Positions 24,535 through 35,956 of a stretch of DNA of 64,000 bases are shown here, one piece after another. A program made the translations under genes and the position numbers. A model generated the notes under the pieces. The model ran no database searches, was not told the DNA's origin, and was given only the letters and a program-made list of their open reading frames with translations. The DNA comes from Hyparrhenia diplandra (lineage: Eukaryota > Streptophyta > Magnoliopsida > Poales > Poaceae): positions 62,001 through 126,000 of the forward strand of contig JADLZK010005877.1 in NCBI GenBank assembly GCA_015847255.1. The letters run 5' to 3'. Position 1 is the first letter of the stretch. Each line of letters begins with the position of its first letter.

Positions 24535-25379
24535 TGAAGGCAGGGAAAACTTGTAATTATGTCCTCAAATGAAATAAACAGCGTAGTCCAGTTTGCGATG
24601 AGGGACATCTCATAGCTGTTGCTATTGTAATTTATAGTGTTTTTTTTATCGGATGGCTGTAATTTATGGTGTTGACCCGTTATTAAAATAAGAGTACCCA
24701 ACCAAACATACTCACTCCATTGCAAAATACATAATGTTTTTTCTACTTTTAGACATCTTACTAGTATCACGCCCGTGCGTTGTTACATGATAACTAAAAT
24801 TTATATAAAAACACATAGATCGCATGATAAGATAACAATATTGTGAAATTAAACAATGATATTGCATTGACATTTAATCTCCAAACACGCAAGTTTTGTG
24901 AAATTAACAATATTTTGAGCATGAGGTTTGTATTATTAAAAAATTTAAAAAAATAGGCCAACCCTTGCTGACTTCGATAAAAAAAAATACCCAAGGATCA
25001 GATCTGTATGCTGGTTATGGAAGTCATCATCTAAGCATGTAGATATGGTCCCAAATTCCTCCCTTTTATGTGGTAAATAGTATAACCCTCCGAACCTAAT
25101 GAGGTATTTCTTTTTTTTTAGAGGGACCTAAAGAAGGTATTTCTTGTTTGCGCAACCACCTGGCCAAATGAAGCCCAAAAAGAATATTAGACCTAACAAT
25201 TGGCTTATCTGCTCTGAAGAAAGAAAAATAAATTGGAACATTGACCACTTAACCAAGCACCTTTGGCAGGTATCTGACAAATGGTCTCTATTTTCTGATC
25301 TATGGAATCTAAATAAAATATAAAGAAAATAAGAACTTTTTGTTAATCTTATACAAATGAATTAGCACCCAGTCAGAAG
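24535..25379. other. RLP3 downstream region with a minus-strand Helitron end
   Basis: No gene was seen. The Helitron 3' end described separately lies at 24761. The remainder to 25379 is AT-rich with poly-A runs and may be Helitron interior. Confidence 0.4.
24761..24800 (-). mobile_element. Helitron 3' terminus on the minus strand
   Basis: Read on the minus strand the sequence is AACGCACGGGCGTGATACTAG followed by T, a Helitron 3' end of the type common in grasses. The body should extend rightwards from here; its 5' TC end was not located. Confidence 0.55.
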
Positions 25380-26630
25380 CCGAGGTTACAACTACTCCCA
25401 CATGAGCATGGTGTACTGGTTGCTGCTCTTCCACCTCAATAGTGTGTGGAGGCACGCCACCGCGCTCACATCGTTGCCAAATATCATCACTGTGATCATG
25501 GTTATTCACATCGTTGCCTTCAGAAAAGCTGCATCGGTAAAAAAAGAGCCTGAGCCATTGGGTCAGGCTCCTATGCTTGGCAGCGAGGCGAGCACTCCTC
25601 TTGGGCGCTAGATCAGCCCCACTCTCAGGCTCGCGGCACCTTGTCTTGCGTAGCTTGGGCGTGGACTGGATCAACGGCGTCTGCAGCGGCTTGAAGAAGG
25701 AGCTGATGAAGTCCTTCGGCGGCATTGACCCCATAATGCCGCATCCGTCACGACACACAGACGTCATCCACCATGTTGGCCCCTTCGACGATGGTTGTCG
25801 TGGTCACAATCGACATGTCCACGCAGGTCGCTTTGCCGACACCAAGCGGCTCGTCCATGGACAACGACTCAGTCGCCGCAATCTCCCCATCCTCTAGATC
25901 CTCGTCAAGGGGGGTCTGGATCGGGTCCAGAACTCTTGCACGTAAAGCGGCGCAGGACCACCGACGGCCACCCCCTCGACCGAGGTCGGTAGACTATCTA
26001 GGACAAATAGCTCCGGCCGGACACAAAAGTCGGGGGCAGCCCGAACAACCACCCCGCCCGGGCACCTCGGTGGTCCGGCCCGGCTCTATCTACAGATCAC
26101 GGATCTCGGACCACCAATCTCTAGCCAAACTAGGGGTTGGACGGAAGGCGGTCTAAGGGAGGAGTGCCAGACAGCTCGATGTCAACTCCCACAAAGTCCC
26201 CTAGCTCGGGACGGTCATCGACAGGACCCCGAGGTGGAGGTACTGGTAGGCCTCAGGGCTACTACGTTGAGGGAGCCGATGTCGCCACCCGGCCTTGCCA
26301 CCACGAATCGAGGCACCGCTCCAACAAGGCGGTAGGAGTGTGCGCGGTGGCGGGCGACCATATCTTGCACTCCCTTGCCCGGTGTCCGGACTCTAGCGGC
26401 GGAAGCATCACGACAAAAAAGCGACGATCGGCGGCGGCGCGTGGTCGCGCGCTCATGGTAGTTGAAATAGCAACCCACCGGTTCCCCGGGGACTAGGCGA
26501 CGTCGCTTGGGTGCCACTCCAGGACGTCAGCAGTGGCGGCGACAGTCCCGGTGTTCCCAACCACCGCGGCTGCCGCAGTCCCGGCGTTCGCCACTGCAAT
26601 GGCGTCTACGGCGGCGACCGCGACTCCAGA
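25380..26630 (-). mobile_element. LINE-like ORF1 fragment (minus strand, downstream part)
   Basis: On the minus strand there are frames with features of plant L1-type gag regions: a zinc-knuckle-like SGHRARECK near 26375-26400, and further on PKRSARLAAKHRSLTQ at about 25560-25610, the basic block often seen before the endonuclease. The frames are heavily interrupted and no endonuclease or reverse transcriptase was seen. The same fragment appears to resume at 29170-29629, beyond an inserted LTR-type element. Confidence 0.5.
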
Positions 26631-26635
26631 AGTCA

Positions 26636-29164
26636 TGTAGGGTCGAGATGGGGACTAGAGGGGGGTGAATAGTCCTTTCTAAAACTAATTGCGTCGGCTA
26701 AACAAATATAATGCGGAATTAAAACTATTCGTTTAGCCAAGACTTCACCCCTCTAGCTATGATTCTAAATCACCTCACAAAAAGATCCTACACAAAGCAA
26801 ATGAGGTGATAAGCCTAGCTTGAGCTCCTAACCGTTTCTATTGCAAGGTGACACAAACCTATGCACTAGTACTTCAAACAAGGGTGAGCTCCTACACAAT
26901 TCAAATGAGCAAAAGCACAAAGCCAAACCTAAGCTCACTAGATGCACTAAGGACAAGGCGACACACGCCTAACCTAAAGGCTCAAATTACTTAGCTATAC
27001 AAACTAAGCAAAGCAACTAACAAGCTACACAAACTAGTAATTGCAAGAGCTACTCTACAAGCACAAGCACAAGCACAAGCACAAGGTATATATGAATGTA
27101 AATACAAAGCTTGTGGTTTGGAGAATGCAAACCACCGAGAAGAGTAGACAAGTTGACACCGGTGATTTTTTACCGAGGTATCGGGAAGCTTGCCAACTTC
27201 CCCCTACTCCTCGTCGTGTCGACCAACACCTTGGGTGGTTCCGTCGGTGTTTCACCTAGATGGTTCTTGATTGTGATCCTCAAATCACTTTGCCCTCAAG
27301 GCACGCCCGCAAGGCAATCGCGCAAGACACCACTCTCAAGTGAGCCTATCAAGGCACCGCGATTGAACCCACACACACAAGTCTTGTAACTCAATGACAC
27401 GCTCTAGTAGTGTTGCTCTTCGCGATCCCCCGCGAGGTGAGCACGAACCTCTCACAGATCCTCCTCCGGAGCACCGCACAATCTCCAATTGCGTGCTTCA
27501 ACGGAGTCGCAATCTCCAAACCGTCTAGGTGATGGCAATCACCAAGAGCAATAAGAAATCCACAATTGCGATCACCACCTAGTGCCACCAAATTGAATCA
27601 CAAATGCATGCACACTAGGTTTCCCAATCCCCTCTCAAATTAGCTCTAATCTTGAGTGAAATCAAATGGGGAATGAGTGGATCTTCAACCTCTCATAGAC
27701 ACCCACCAAGGGCTCTCAATCTCTCATGTCAATTTTGGCTCAAATCATAGAAGAGAGATGAGTAGAGGAGAAACCCTAGTTTTTCTCTCCAAGAGAAAGA
27801 ATGGGGGAGAGAGCTCACTGTGTTTCACTTGGTTGAGGAAGATAGAGCAGCAGCAGCCTGCCTTTATCCCCTTTGCTGGCCCTGGCTCCCAACGGGCAGA
27901 TGCACCACCAACGGTCGAGTGCTCCTCGCTGCTTTCCTTCAACGGGCGGCAGCAGAGCAGAGCCGAGAGCTCGGTCCTCTGTCTCGCGAGCAGCGGCGGC
28001 CGAAGGATTTTCTTGGATGGTGCAGCACTCGCTCGATGGAACGAACGGACCAGTCCCAGCTTGTCATCGTGACTTTGGGCCTCGCGAGCGCTTGCAACAC
28101 GCGAGCAGGCCGGCCCAACCAGCAGCGAACGACAGCCAGCCTGGGCATGTGCGGCAGCGAGCAAGCAGGCCTCGGTAGCAGTCCAGCAAAGCAAGAAACC
28201 GGTGCATGCTAATTTTGTCAGCAACAGCAGATAGTACATGCACTTGTTCTCCCGTTACCAATAGCCGAGGGCACCGTGCTATAATTAGCCAATTCAAAAA
28301 CTCGAAGTAAAAATTCTCAAAAAAAAAAAAAAAAACTCGAAGTAAAAGTCCAGCACCACCAATTGGCTCACTCTTGGAAATAACACGACCTGCAATTTAC
28401 TCTTTGCATGGTCGACCAAAAATAGCACATCTCCTCTATTTTCTTTTTCCAAATATTCATTAACTCTTGGATCCAAATAACATCTCATCCAAAATATGTC
28501 AAACCTCTTGAGCATAAATAGATGACATTTCTCAAACCTTTCCAAGGGGTTTCTCATCGAGTCACCACGTCACCAACCCATATGCATATGCAATTTAAAA
28601 TTCAAATAGGTGGCACTAGGTGAGTAAAGCAATTATAGTTTTCCCCTCCTCATAGTACGGTTATCGAACCTAAATCCGGTCATAACCTTCTCTACTCACT
28701 TATGACCGGCGAAATGAAATGCCCTACAAATATACCTTTGCCTTGTGCATTTCCATTCCGCCTCCTCCGAGTGTCGATGCAACAAATGCAACAACATGAT
28801 CAAGAATGATATGATCCATTTCATATCATCACATGACCCTATTGGTACATCGATCTTGACCTCACTTGCTCTTCACCGTTGCGTCGGTCCGTCGGCGCTA
28901 AGTCTTGCCCAAGCTTCACCGCCTCGCGGTCCATGACTTCAAAGCCTCGACTAGCCCTTCACACTTGCAACCGGTCCATCAAGCCAAGCCTCATCTTGAT
29001 CTTCACCACATCGGTCACATGACTCCATGTCATGTCTCATATGCAATAAGCTCCTTCATTGCATCATCACATGTGAACTAATCTCCTGTGTATTATCTCA
29101 ATCACACATTATTAGTCCACCTAATGTTGACACTCAATTACCAAAAACCACAAGGGACCTTTCA
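26636..29164. mobile_element. LTR-type element, solo LTR or non-autonomous (2.5 kb)
   Basis: The element begins TGTAGGGTCGAG and ends GGGACCTTTCA, giving TG..CA ends. A perfect 5-base duplication AGTCA lies on each side (26631-26635 and 29165-29169). The opening GGGGACTAGAGGGGGGTGAATAG is, from memory, a widespread grass repeat. No gag, protease, integrase or reverse transcriptase was recognised. One LTR of a large retrotransposon left by recombination is the simplest reading; a gene-less retroelement is the alternative. It contains an (ACAAGC)n tract at 27058-27083. Confidence 0.75.
28301..28347 (+). repeat. Poly-A insertion flanked by a 12-base direct repeat
   Basis: CTCGAAGTAAAA occurs at 28301-28312 and 28336-28347, with only ATTCTC plus a long A run between. 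The form is that of a target-primed insertion truncated almost to its tail. Confidence 0.55.
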
Positions 29165-29169
29165 AGTCA

Positions 29170-29629
29170 CAACCGGTAGGGTAGGGTCAGGTCTTTGGCG
29201 GACGGCGCCCTAGTCGACACGAGCGGTGGAGGGGACGGAGTGGACATGCACAGTCGCCTCACCCGCAGAAGCGAAGACCGCGAAGGTCGCGAACCCAACC
29301 GCCTAGGAGCCATGGACGGCGATAGCGGCCGACGAGCCGAGGCGTCTCCGGCATTGGGCACGGGTCTGCGACAACCTCAACTAGCGGAGGGGTCTCGCCA
29401 GCCAGAGAGGAACCTCCGACTGCATCGACCGCCGCCCGCCCCGAACGTAGGGGTAGCGCCTTCCAGCCCCCTCCGCGCAGGCAAGTGGGAGCTCAAAAGA
29501 GAGATCACAATGAGAGGGAGCAGGATCTGTAGGGGATTCAATTGCTGGCTGGGTGATTTGGGTGGATTTCGGTGGATTTTGGATGAAAGGGGAAGAGGAA
29601 GGTACGGGAAAGGAGAGCCTCCAGGGAGG
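29170..29629 (-). mobile_element. LINE-like fragment, upstream part (minus strand)
   Basis: GC-rich sequence that would be continuous with 25380-26630 if the LTR-type element were removed. Short minus-strand frames are present but none is conserved enough to name. It ends at the left target duplication of the adjacent MULE. Confidence 0.35.
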
Positions 29630-29638
29630 CCCCAACGG

Positions 29639-32204
29639 GGGAGATATAACTTTTTATCATTATACGGATGTACACTCTCCGAGATAGCACTTTAGTGGTT
29701 GCCACTAATTTTTTAGCACCCTTCGCCTACAAACCAATACATTTTAGCACTTTTACTTATGTGTCACGCCACCTCAACACTCCACGCTAGATCCTGGCTG
29801 CAAAATGACGCGGAATGCCCCTGCCCTCCCATTCCCACTTCCCCATTACTTTTTTTTTTGTCGTTTCCTTTGCCCCCTTCCCATATTGTGCACCGTGAGC
29901 ACGATGCTCTCTCTCTTTCTCTCTCTCTCTCTCGTTTTCTTTTGCCGCTGCCGACTTGGTGTGCACGGTGCTCTCTCTCTCTCTCTCTCTTTTACAAGAG
30001 TTCCAATTAGAGAAAATTAAGAGCAACACAAATATTGAAGTGTTTCAAACAGCACTTAGAGAAAACAACAGAACATTGGAGTGTTTCAAACACTCAATAG
30101 TTCCAAACACTACATTGCTCCAAACAACAAATTGTTCCAAGCACATAATTGTTTCAAACCTAATAGTTCATGCACTCACATAAGAGTCTCTAGAATTAAG
30201 AACACACAAATTCATTACAAGTTTGCAGCCCAAAATAATTGACTACAATAAAGTGGCCAAAAGCACATGTTCTTGCCAAAAGCACATGATCATTTCAAGA
30301 TGTCTCTCATTTTGCGCCCTTCTTGGTCCAATCTTCTGTTTGGTTGGAGTCTTCTTGGTCTTAGTAGCTAGTTGCTTCCTCCTTTGTGGTGTCATCCTTT
30401 TAGGGCCACCTAAATCATGGTTAGGTTCGGTCACAACTTGCAATTCCAAAAAGTTGTTCCTGTGTGCATAGAAACTATTCAGGTTTGCTTCTTTTCCCTT
30501 TTTAGAACTTGAAAAACTAAGGAACTAGTGGTGCATCCCAACAACAATTACCTTGTTGGTGTTTGGGGGCTTCTAGGTTCTAGCTTCTAGGTGTTGGGCA
30601 TTCAGTATTAGCGTGAGTAGTGCCAAGTTCATACCTCCTCACAATAGCATGTTGTCTCACAACTAGCCTAAGATCATTCATGGATAGATAAGTGACCCCA
30701 ACAGACAAATCCGGATTGTCTCTATCCCAATCAAACATTGGTCCTTGAGCATCATGGTCATCAACTCGGAATAGCTACCTCAACCATCTCACCTTGCACC
30801 TCAGCTGGAATGGTAGGGATAGGAATAGCTTCCCTAGCTGCTTCCTCAACTCTCTCATCTACTGCTCTGAAACCCATGGCCTCATAAACTTCATCCTCAT
30901 CAACAGCTTGCTTGGCATCTCCATCATCCTTATCTTCTTATAAGATTGTCAACTAAGCCCAGTCTACTGGTTTTGCCTGTTCAGGTGGCACATAAGGAGG
31001 AGGAGGCTTTGGTAGTGTCACCACTATCTTCAACATTATCGTACAAAGACCACCGCCTTGATCTACCTGGTTGTCCTGGTTCGGGTGGCACATAAGGAGG
31101 AGGAGTAGGAACACCACTGCCACGAGCAGAAGTTACACGTAACCACCACGCCATGAGCATTACTAGGACCAGCAGTGTCGACACTGACAACATCAACTGC
31201 AAGAACAACTTACCTTTCATTCCATCTGTCCAATACAAGATGCTGAAAATGGTCATCCCTCCTTATTTTCCATTTAGAAGCATTCTCACCTTCCACCACC
31301 CAAACTGCTAATGTCCATTTGAGGTCCCCAAAGACATCTTTGTAGCCATTTCATGATGAAACTTAGTAAGAGAGTAATGATGATTTTTGTCAAGCCAAAG
31401 TTCATGCTCCCCTTTCGGCCATTCCAACCTTTCCATACTTATGCACGACATCATAACGAGGAACTTTTACAACTAACCTAAACGCATTGCCGGGATCAAT
31501 CCTAGCACAAAAATGAGGAAATGAGCAATAGTTTTAGGGTTTGACCTACAATACTACAACCCCAATCCCATGAAATCAAAGAGAACATGAGCAACAAAAT
31601 GATTCTTACCAAATAGGGCAACCGTTCCAATCCATTTCATGTCGATTCTCCGCTGGCTACATGGATGAAACCAAATCACATCCAATTCCAAGGATCCCTC
31701 AAACCCTAACTTTTCTTGTATGGGCGGGATTGGGGGCATCGGGCGGCGTGGATCGCGTGGTGCGGCGGGCGGCGTGGGGCTTGGGGCGGCATGCGGTGTG
31801 GGGAGGCGAGTGCCGTGGGGCGGCATGGGGGGAGGCGGGTGCCATGGGGCGGCATGGGGTGGCGCCGCCAGATTGCGGGCGGCCGCGGCGTCGGGCCGGG
31901 AACCGTGGGACGTGCAACGCAGCGGGGTCGGGACCGGGAGGCGAAATGGATAGGAAAGGAAGGGACCGGTGCGTGCGAAGGGATCACGCGTGCGAACGTT
32001 TTCTTTAACCGAACGGAAACGGGGGTAGGGGCCCGTCTTTTTGCAACCGGAAACCAGCGTGAGAGGTGAGATGGCATGCCACATTGCCAAAATGCTAAGA
32101 ATGTATTGGTTTGCGTGGGAGGATGCTAAAAAATTAGTGGCAACCACTAAATTGCTATCCGGAGAGTGCACATCCGCTATAATGCTAAAAAAATTATGTC
32201 TCCT
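29639..32204. mobile_element. MULE with long inverted repeats and a transposase relic
   Basis: Terminal inverted repeats of about 130 bases or more pair 29639-29775 with about 32065-32204. The clearest block is CACTCTCCG..ATAGCA..TTTAGTGGTTGCCACTAATTTTTTAGCA. The flanks carry a 9-base duplication with one mismatch, CCCCAACGG (29630-29638) and CTCCAACGG (32205-32213), the Mutator length. Inside are two (CT)n tracts (29909-29990), a MURA-like relic on the minus strand, and a very GC-rich block (31730-31930). Confidence 0.75.
30598..31440 (-). pseudogene. MURA-type transposase N-terminal relic
   Basis: Minus-strand fragments match the N-terminal part of plant MULE transposases: EWPKGEHELWLDKN at about 31385-31435, and further on FDWDRDNPDLSVGVTYLSMN followed by RLVVRQHAIVRRYELGTTH (about 30605-30745). 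The latter is the stretch that precedes the zinc-finger and catalytic domains in this family. Frames change between the pieces and the DDE catalytic domain was not found, so the element cannot move by itself. Confidence 0.7.
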
Positions 32205-32406
32205 CTCCAACGGCTCCATCCCCGTCCCCTCCTCGCTTTTCGACTCTACTCGGCCTGGGTCACTGGCCTTTGGGACCGGCCGGCGCTTGGGTTCCAGTTC
32301 ATGTGACTTTCTCAAAAGAATAAAAGAAGTTTGTTTTTTTTTTTTCGACTTTCTCAAAAGAAAAACAAAAAGAACTCAGATCAGATACGGGCCGCCCGGT
32401 ATCATA

Positions 32407-35400
32407 TCTCTACTATAAGGCACCACTTCTTTCTATTTTTGGACTGACAAACATCAACCAACGGATCCACGAACGGAGGGCCAGGATCGAAAGTTTGTCC
32501 AGGGGTCTTACAACCTTACCGTCCTCACAATCCCGCACACGCATGCTCTCTACTATAAGGCACCACTTCTTTCTATTTTTGGACTGAACCAACGGATCCA
32601 CGAACGGAGGGCCAGGATCGAAAGTTTGTCCAGGGGTCTTACAATCTCTACTATAAGGCACCACTTCTTTCTATTTTTGGACTGACAAACATCAACCAAC
32701 GGATCCACGAACGGAGGGCCGGGATCAAAAGTTTGTCCGGGGGTCTTACAACCTTACCGTCCTCACAATCCCGCACACGCATGCCGAACGAAAGTTCTAC
32801 CACCCGAAGTTCGATTCCCGCCCCACTCACGACCCTTCTTTCTTTCTTTTTTCTTTCTTTTTTTGTGTTGAGGGTCAGGACGGAAACATGCCGGCGAATA
32901 AAAACGAAGATCTCCGGGCTCCGCTACTCCTCTCCCATGTGAACAAACCCTAGAGGTGGCGGCGGCAGCGGTGGTGGTGGGCGGCAGCGGTGGCGGCAGC
33001 GGCGGCGTCCGTTACTCCTCCTCTCCTCTCCCCAAGACCGAACCCCAAATGCGAAGGCAACAGCGGCGCCTCGGGCCCGGGATGCGGAGGAGGCGGCGGC
33101 GGGCGCGATTCCGGTGACGCGGACGAGGCAGCGGCAGCACGATCCCCTGGATGTGGAGGCGGCGAGGCGGCTCCGACGCCTCCCCTACTTTGGTCACTGT
33201 CACCATGCACATTCCGCCGCATCAATCGGTATGGTTCGCCACGGAAAGTGTACGCAGCTCTTTTGCAGGTAATCACCTCTTTCGTCATCTTATAAGTTCT
33301 AATCGAACCAATTTGATGAGTAGATCCTTCTCCAACCACGCAGTTCCAGCGAGACGATGCCGTTGAGACGCAGTGCCACTATCAATCTACCATTTATCCA
33401 TTAGAGTTACTGATTTGGGATTTGGGAGAATGAATTCTGTTTCGTTTTTGACATAACTAAGGATTTAGCAGATTTGTTGAATCATATTTAAGTTCCCTCC
33501 TAAAATTACTTTTGGGTTTCAGATGGTCCATGCTCCACTCCACATAGAGTTTCCCGTACCTGATCAGTCAAGAATTTTTTTAAACCTGTGAGGTTTGATG
33601 TGGGGCTGTGTGGACAAGCATGGTTTGTCACATGCATATATTGTTCAGTGTAACTGATCGAGGACTAAATGTGTTTGCAAGGTTAAACTAAAATAGAAAA
33701 ATTGCTTGATCCAGATAATTTCAATATTATATTGATGGATTTTATTTATTTTTATTGTAAATTTATATCCTCCTTTGCCTGTCCCTCTCCCTCTCTGTCC
33801 TGTAGTATCACTATCTGAATTCTAAATAGCCCCCACCCCACCCCCAACACACACAAACAATTGCCTTCAGTATTTTGTGAGCACACAGGCAGAGCGCTTA
33901 TGTTGGTGTTGGTGTTGGTGTTGGTGTTGGTGTTCAGGATCTCCTTTCGCCGGCGGCACAGGTAGTGAATTGTAAACAGATTAAATTACGATTTAGAACA
34001 GAGAAGCTCGAGGTACGTCCGGGGTTAGAGAAGTCCCATGTACGTCAGATGTGAACTCCTGACAAACATGATGAAATTGTTTTATTTTGAATTTCAAGCT
34101 CTTCCGAACACGGATCAAATTGCTCTATTTCTGTGCTCTCTCTGATAGTCTTAACAAAGTGCACTTGAACTGCAGGTTTTAATGACAGAAAATCACAGGA
34201 CAGGTTGGATGGTTGGAAGGAGCTGCGATAACATGGTTGGATGTGTGCAGTGATTCTTTCCAAAACATTCAGATATAGTATTGTATAGACATTGTTCATG
34301 GGTAATGGCTTATTTCACTTAAAACAACTTGATAAGTAGGATAAACGACAAGTATTGATTGATCGTAAAGTATGCCATTGGCTCCTTGCTTCTCTTCAGG
34401 CTTCTTAGAGTCAAGAATTGTGCTCTCATGTTAATTTTCCTTCAGTTTAGTTTAATTTGCATCACGATCTATCCATGTTTGATCTCATTATGGTGAATTT
34501 TTTCAGCGAAACAAGCATATGGATTTTTTCAGCGAAACAAGCATATGGATGTGTGCAGCAGCAGCTTATTGCTGTAGCTGTTCAGGTATTACAATTATGT
34601 TCTGCACAAATACTTTTGGTAGTCATATATGCCTTGATACATCATTTATATTTTTAAAAAAGATATGCACTGCAAGCTTGAGGCTTCAAGTACTAGGTAT
34701 AACAAAAATACTTTTTTCCTCATTTCTACAATTAGCTCTTGTGTTGATGGATTGATGCCGTCTTAGATTAAGGTATTTAATGAAGTAATGACAAATTAAA
34801 AATAGTCAAGAACTCTACGTTACTTGTCTATTATGGTATTGCACTTTGCTATTGCTAAGGCAATACAATCTGCAAGTGAATTTAGTTATGCTTGGCCCAT
34901 GGAAATAAAAAAGACTGTTCTCCGTTTCTCCTAGATTTGAAACATATAATAGTTGCATGAAAATATCAAGTACCATCTCCAATTTTCTCCACGATCGATA
35001 ATTTCACGGTGAAGATTACAGATAACAGTTGCTTGAAAATATCAAGTGGCATCTCCGTTTCTCCTATTTAAGGGATACAATAATACTTGCCATCTTCTTT
35101 GGTTGGTCTTCCTTTTCAATTTCTATCCGCATAGTAGGTCTTATTACTCTCAATTTTTACTATCTAGAATATTGTTTCATACTAATTTTTGTAACACACT
35201 TGCTACAGGTTTTCTGCTTGTGTTTTCCGCAGTCACTTCATGGTTGTAGATCAAGTTGCGGCTGCCCGGCTTCACTGGATCTCAGGGGTTTATAGCTTGG
35301 ACAAGTTTTTGGAACTCTTTTTTTTAAGGAGAAGGCATAGAACCATGCGCTAAAGGATATGGAGGCATTAGCACCAAGATACTAATCACAGAGTTTTGTG

Positions 35401-35703
35401 GGTGCCCATTGTATGCGCTAAAGGATATGTTTGTTGTGTTAAGAGTTTTGTTTTGTAGTGATATTGTTGAATCCGTGATAATAAAGCTCTTGTTATGTTT
35501 TCGATCCGTGATAATAAAGCTTTCTTTGGAAAATATTTGGGCGTTCTTGAAGTAAATATTGGATATAGTTCTTTTGAAATTAAGTGTTGTGCAGGTAAAT
35601 CATTTTTCGTAGTTTGATTTGTTTTACCAAATATCATTTCTTGTAGTTTGATTTGTTCTACGTAAATGTCACCGTAAGTTGAAAAGTACGGGCATTATAC
35701 TAG
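32407..35703 (+). mobile_element. Non-autonomous Helitron with triplicated 5' end (3.3 kb)
   Basis: TCTCTACTATAAGGCACCAC, a Helitron 5' terminus, occurs at 32407, 32547 and 32645, each followed by the same block (TTTCTATTTTTGGACTGA...GGGTCTTACAA). The first and third copies sit after A, as expected for A/T insertion. The 3' end is AAAGTACGGGCATTATACTAG then T at 35704. The interior has a GC-rich block with a splice-like junction (32945-33270, GCAGGTAATC), probably a captured first exon, then AT-rich sequence, a (TTGGTG)n minisatellite at 33903-33935 and a doubled CAGCGAAACAAGCATATGGA at 34504-34550. No Rep/helicase was seen. Confidence 0.75.
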
Positions 35704-35956
35704 TTGTAAATGATCAGCTGTATACAAAGAGAGCCTTGATTCGGAGGTTTGAACCTTAAAGTTTACAAATTAGCTTACAAAGAATGTCACACTGCAAACA
35801 ACAAATTAAACACCAACTGAAACAGGGAAAAAAAAAGGAATCGAAATCATTCGTTCATACTCCGAAACATAACCAGAATCACTTCTCGCTTATCACCAGA
35901 GCACTCGCACACGCGTTCGCATCATGGCCATGACACACTAGTATTCTTGCGTGCAC
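35704..35956. other. 3' flank of the Ole e 1-like gene
   Basis: Probable 3' UTR and terminator region of the minus-strand gene that follows. No other feature seen. Confidence 0.4.

Noticed and set aside
27058..27083. CRISPR-like short repeats (ACAAGC)n
   Set aside because: A simple microsatellite with no spacers, in a plant nuclear genome.
29909..29990. Two (CT)n tracts as a promoter element
   Set aside because: They lie within a MULE and are joined by repeated GTGCAC(C/G)GTG sequence; no gene start follows.
31554..32357. 267-codon minus-strand frame
   Set aside because: It runs across the right terminus of a MULE and through a repetitive GGCATGGGG block; the product is Pro/His low complexity.
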